Source: Candidatus Kapaibacterium sp.
GTDB taxonomy: Bacteria; Bacteroidota; Ignavibacteria; Kapaibacteriales; UBA2268
Length of the DNA stretch: 5,856 bases
Reading direction: 5' to 3'
NCBI GenBank assembly: GCA_028691175.1
Contig: JAQUZU010000115.1
Location: 1 to 5,856, forward strand
Part shown: one piece after another, positions 5,600 to 5,856 of the stretch
How positions within the stretch are numbered: the first letter of the stretch is position 1
Layout: every line of letters begins with the position of its first letter
The notes under the pieces: model-generated
The model's input: only the letters and a program-made list of their open reading frames with translations
What the model was told of the DNA's origin: nothing
Database searches by the model: none
Translations under genes and position numbers: made by a program

Positions 5600-5856
5600 T
5601 TACTTAACATCGGAGCCGGCAAAATTTTTGCTTTGAAATTTCATTACAGTCATTTCGCCATTTTCGATTTTATAAAGTCGCTGGTTAGTAGTTTCAGAAC
5701 GCAATCCACCGAGACTAGCAACGTAGCCACCAAGTTTAATATAGTCAAACGATGTTTTTTCAATATCTTCATGAATTTCACTTCTTCCGGAATACCACGC
5801 AGTTTTGAGTTGCGGGTATTCCGAATGAATATATTTCGCGAGTCGATTTACCTCGC
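5600..5856 (-). CDS. nrdG: Anaerobic ribonucleotide reductase-activating protein, C-terminal part
   Basis: The - strand frame is open from the right window edge (first full codon at 5854-5852) to TAA at 5602-5600, giving 84 residues. The 5' part of the gene lies outside the window. Blocks recognisable from NrdG are YIHSEYPQLKTAWYSGR, FDYIKLGGYV, GGLRSETTNQRLYKI and a short ENGEMTV strand near the end. The TNQR motif corresponds to the (S/T)xNQR of the family. NrdG is a radical-SAM enzyme that installs the glycyl radical on the class III reductase NrdD, allowing dNTP synthesis without oxygen. Its CxxxCxxC cluster motif would be upstream of what is visible, so it cannot be verified here. nrdD commonly lies just before nrdG and would be expected beyond the right edge. 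The gene reads into the thioesterase gene after a gap of about 35 nt. Codon use looks like that of its neighbours, and no frameshift is seen. Confidence 0.88.
   Translation of the reverse strand, partial: EVNRLAKYIHSEYPQLKTAWYSGRSEIHEDIEKTSFDYIKLGGYVASLGGLRSETTNQRLYKIENGEMTVMKFQSKNFAGSDVK

Noticed and set aside
1..5856. A hidden mobile element, CRISPR array or defence system
   Set aside because: No transposase, integrase, direct-repeat array or target-site duplication was seen, and every long stretch is accounted for by housekeeping genes.

Overview
The window is an ordinary-looking piece of an AT-rich bacterial chromosome (roughly 40% GC by eye). It holds seven protein genes, two of them cut by the window edges, and one tRNA. 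I see no insertion sequence, phage gene, CRISPR array, toxin-antitoxin pair or defence gene. Gene families, AT-rich spacers and a Bacteroidota-like -7 motif (TATTTTTG) upstream of ridA would fit the Bacteroidota/Chlorobiota/Ignavibacteria side of bacteria. Recognisable Shine-Dalgarno sequences before alr and glgA are less typical of Bacteroidetes proper, so the placement is only a suggestion. The C-terminal part of the class III ribonucleotide reductase activase NrdG implies that the organism can make deoxynucleotides without oxygen.

Layout, + strand: the 3' part of an M29-type (AmpT/COG2309-like) metallo-aminopeptidase gene (to 893) ends in a strong hairpin (911-937). Then comes alr (alanine racemase, 1025-2137). 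Its last codons overlap by 8 nt the start of an MlaF/Ttg2A-like ABC ATPase gene (2130-2900). After an 87-nt spacer comes glgA (glycogen synthase, 2988-4451). The glgA transcript ends at a hairpin (4473-4504) that also serves the convergent tRNA-Glu(CUC) gene on the - strand (4506-4577). An AT-rich divergent spacer with phased A/T tracts and promoter-like motifs (4578-4768) leads to ridA (4769-5146), which ends in a second hairpin (5163-5191).

Layout, - strand at the right end: a small FlK-like hotdog thioesterase gene (5190-5564) follows the 3' end of nrdG (5600 to the window edge) with a 34-36 nt gap. The two probably form one operon, converging on ridA.

The genes do not form one pathway. 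They cover peptide turnover, D-alanine supply for peptidoglycan, envelope lipid transport (probable), glycogen synthesis, translation, enamine/imine detoxification, acyl-CoA hydrolysis and anaerobic DNA precursor synthesis. The observations most worth a second look are an enlarged segment before the ABC signature of the MlaF-like ATPase, that ATPase sitting apart from its usual permease partner, the FlK-like catalytic triad in the thioesterase, and the bent-DNA-like spacer before ridA. I found nothing that amounts to a new system.
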